Part shown: positions 5,073-5,101 of the stretch, in pieces
Layout of the letters: every line of letters starts with the position of its first letter
Numbering within the stretch: position 1 is the first letter of the stretch
Assembly: GCA_030629475.1 (NCBI GenBank)
Contig: DAOVOU010000191.1
Span: 1-5,101 of the forward strand
Reading direction: 5' to 3'
From: Desulfobacterales bacterium
GTDB lineage: Bacteria > Desulfobacterota > Desulfobacteria > Desulfobacterales > C00003060
Length of the DNA: 5,101 bases
Made by a program: the position numbers and the translations under genes
Notes under the pieces: generated by a model
The model's database searches: none
What the model was told of the DNA's origin: nothing
Seen by the model: the letters and a program-made list of their open reading frames with translations, nothing else

Positions 5073-5101
5073 ATAGAAAAGATAAAACACTTATTTTGAT
5101 A

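Noticed and set aside
4878..5090. 70-codon minus-strand open frame (MFYLFYRSKLRG start)
   Set aside because: Its peptide is a translation of the inverted-repeat block and GC-rich hairpin (for example the ICEICG run). It has no domain and no ribosome site, and it overlaps the sigma-54 promoter.

Overview
The window holds one minus-strand block of genes for making and exporting an extracellular polysaccharide. It resembles the exosortase A (XrtA/PEP-CTERM)-associated EPS loci of Gram-negative bacteria. A lipoprotein signal on the export protein and a signal-peptide-bearing beta-barrel protein indicate an outer membrane. The sigma-54 machinery, moderate base composition and style of intergenic repeats remind me most of Desulfobacterota or related environmental lineages; that placement is an impression, not a measurement. 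I see no credible plus-strand gene, tRNA, rRNA or CRISPR.

In transcription order (right to left): a repeat-rich leader (about 5100-4930) with an inverted-repeat block and a small GC-rich hairpin; a good -24/-12 sigma-54 promoter (4880-4896); the C-terminal piece of a sigma-54-dependent regulator, with its Fis-type helix-turn-helix intact (4834-4454); a Wza-type polysaccharide export lipoprotein (4454-3828); a relic holding only the last ~42 codons of an outer-membrane beta-barrel gene (3748-3620); an intact Wzc/GumC-type chain-length determinant (3603-2005); a 263-base spacer filled with heptad repeats and nested inverted repeats (2004-1742); an intact cytoplasmic tyrosine autokinase (1741-827); a collapsed undecaprenyl-phosphate sugar transferase made of three pieces of the normal protein plus a frameshift (795-408); and the 5' end of an outer-membrane beta-barrel protein that runs off the window (393-1).

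In an intact locus of this kind the sugar transferase starts the lipid-linked repeat unit. The chain-length protein and its kinase control polymerisation, the export lipoprotein opens the route through the outer membrane, and the regulator acts at sigma-54 promoters. Here the export, chain-length and kinase genes look complete. The initiating transferase, one beta-barrel gene and the regulator have been cut down to fragments, and the cuts mostly leave recognisable family blocks joined together. The most noteworthy points are this pattern of collapse, an in-frame read-through from the transferase relic into the downstream beta-barrel gene, the stand-alone Fis-type DNA-binding piece directly behind a sigma-54 promoter, and the structured repeat element between the chain-length and kinase genes. 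I do not see a clearly new molecular system.
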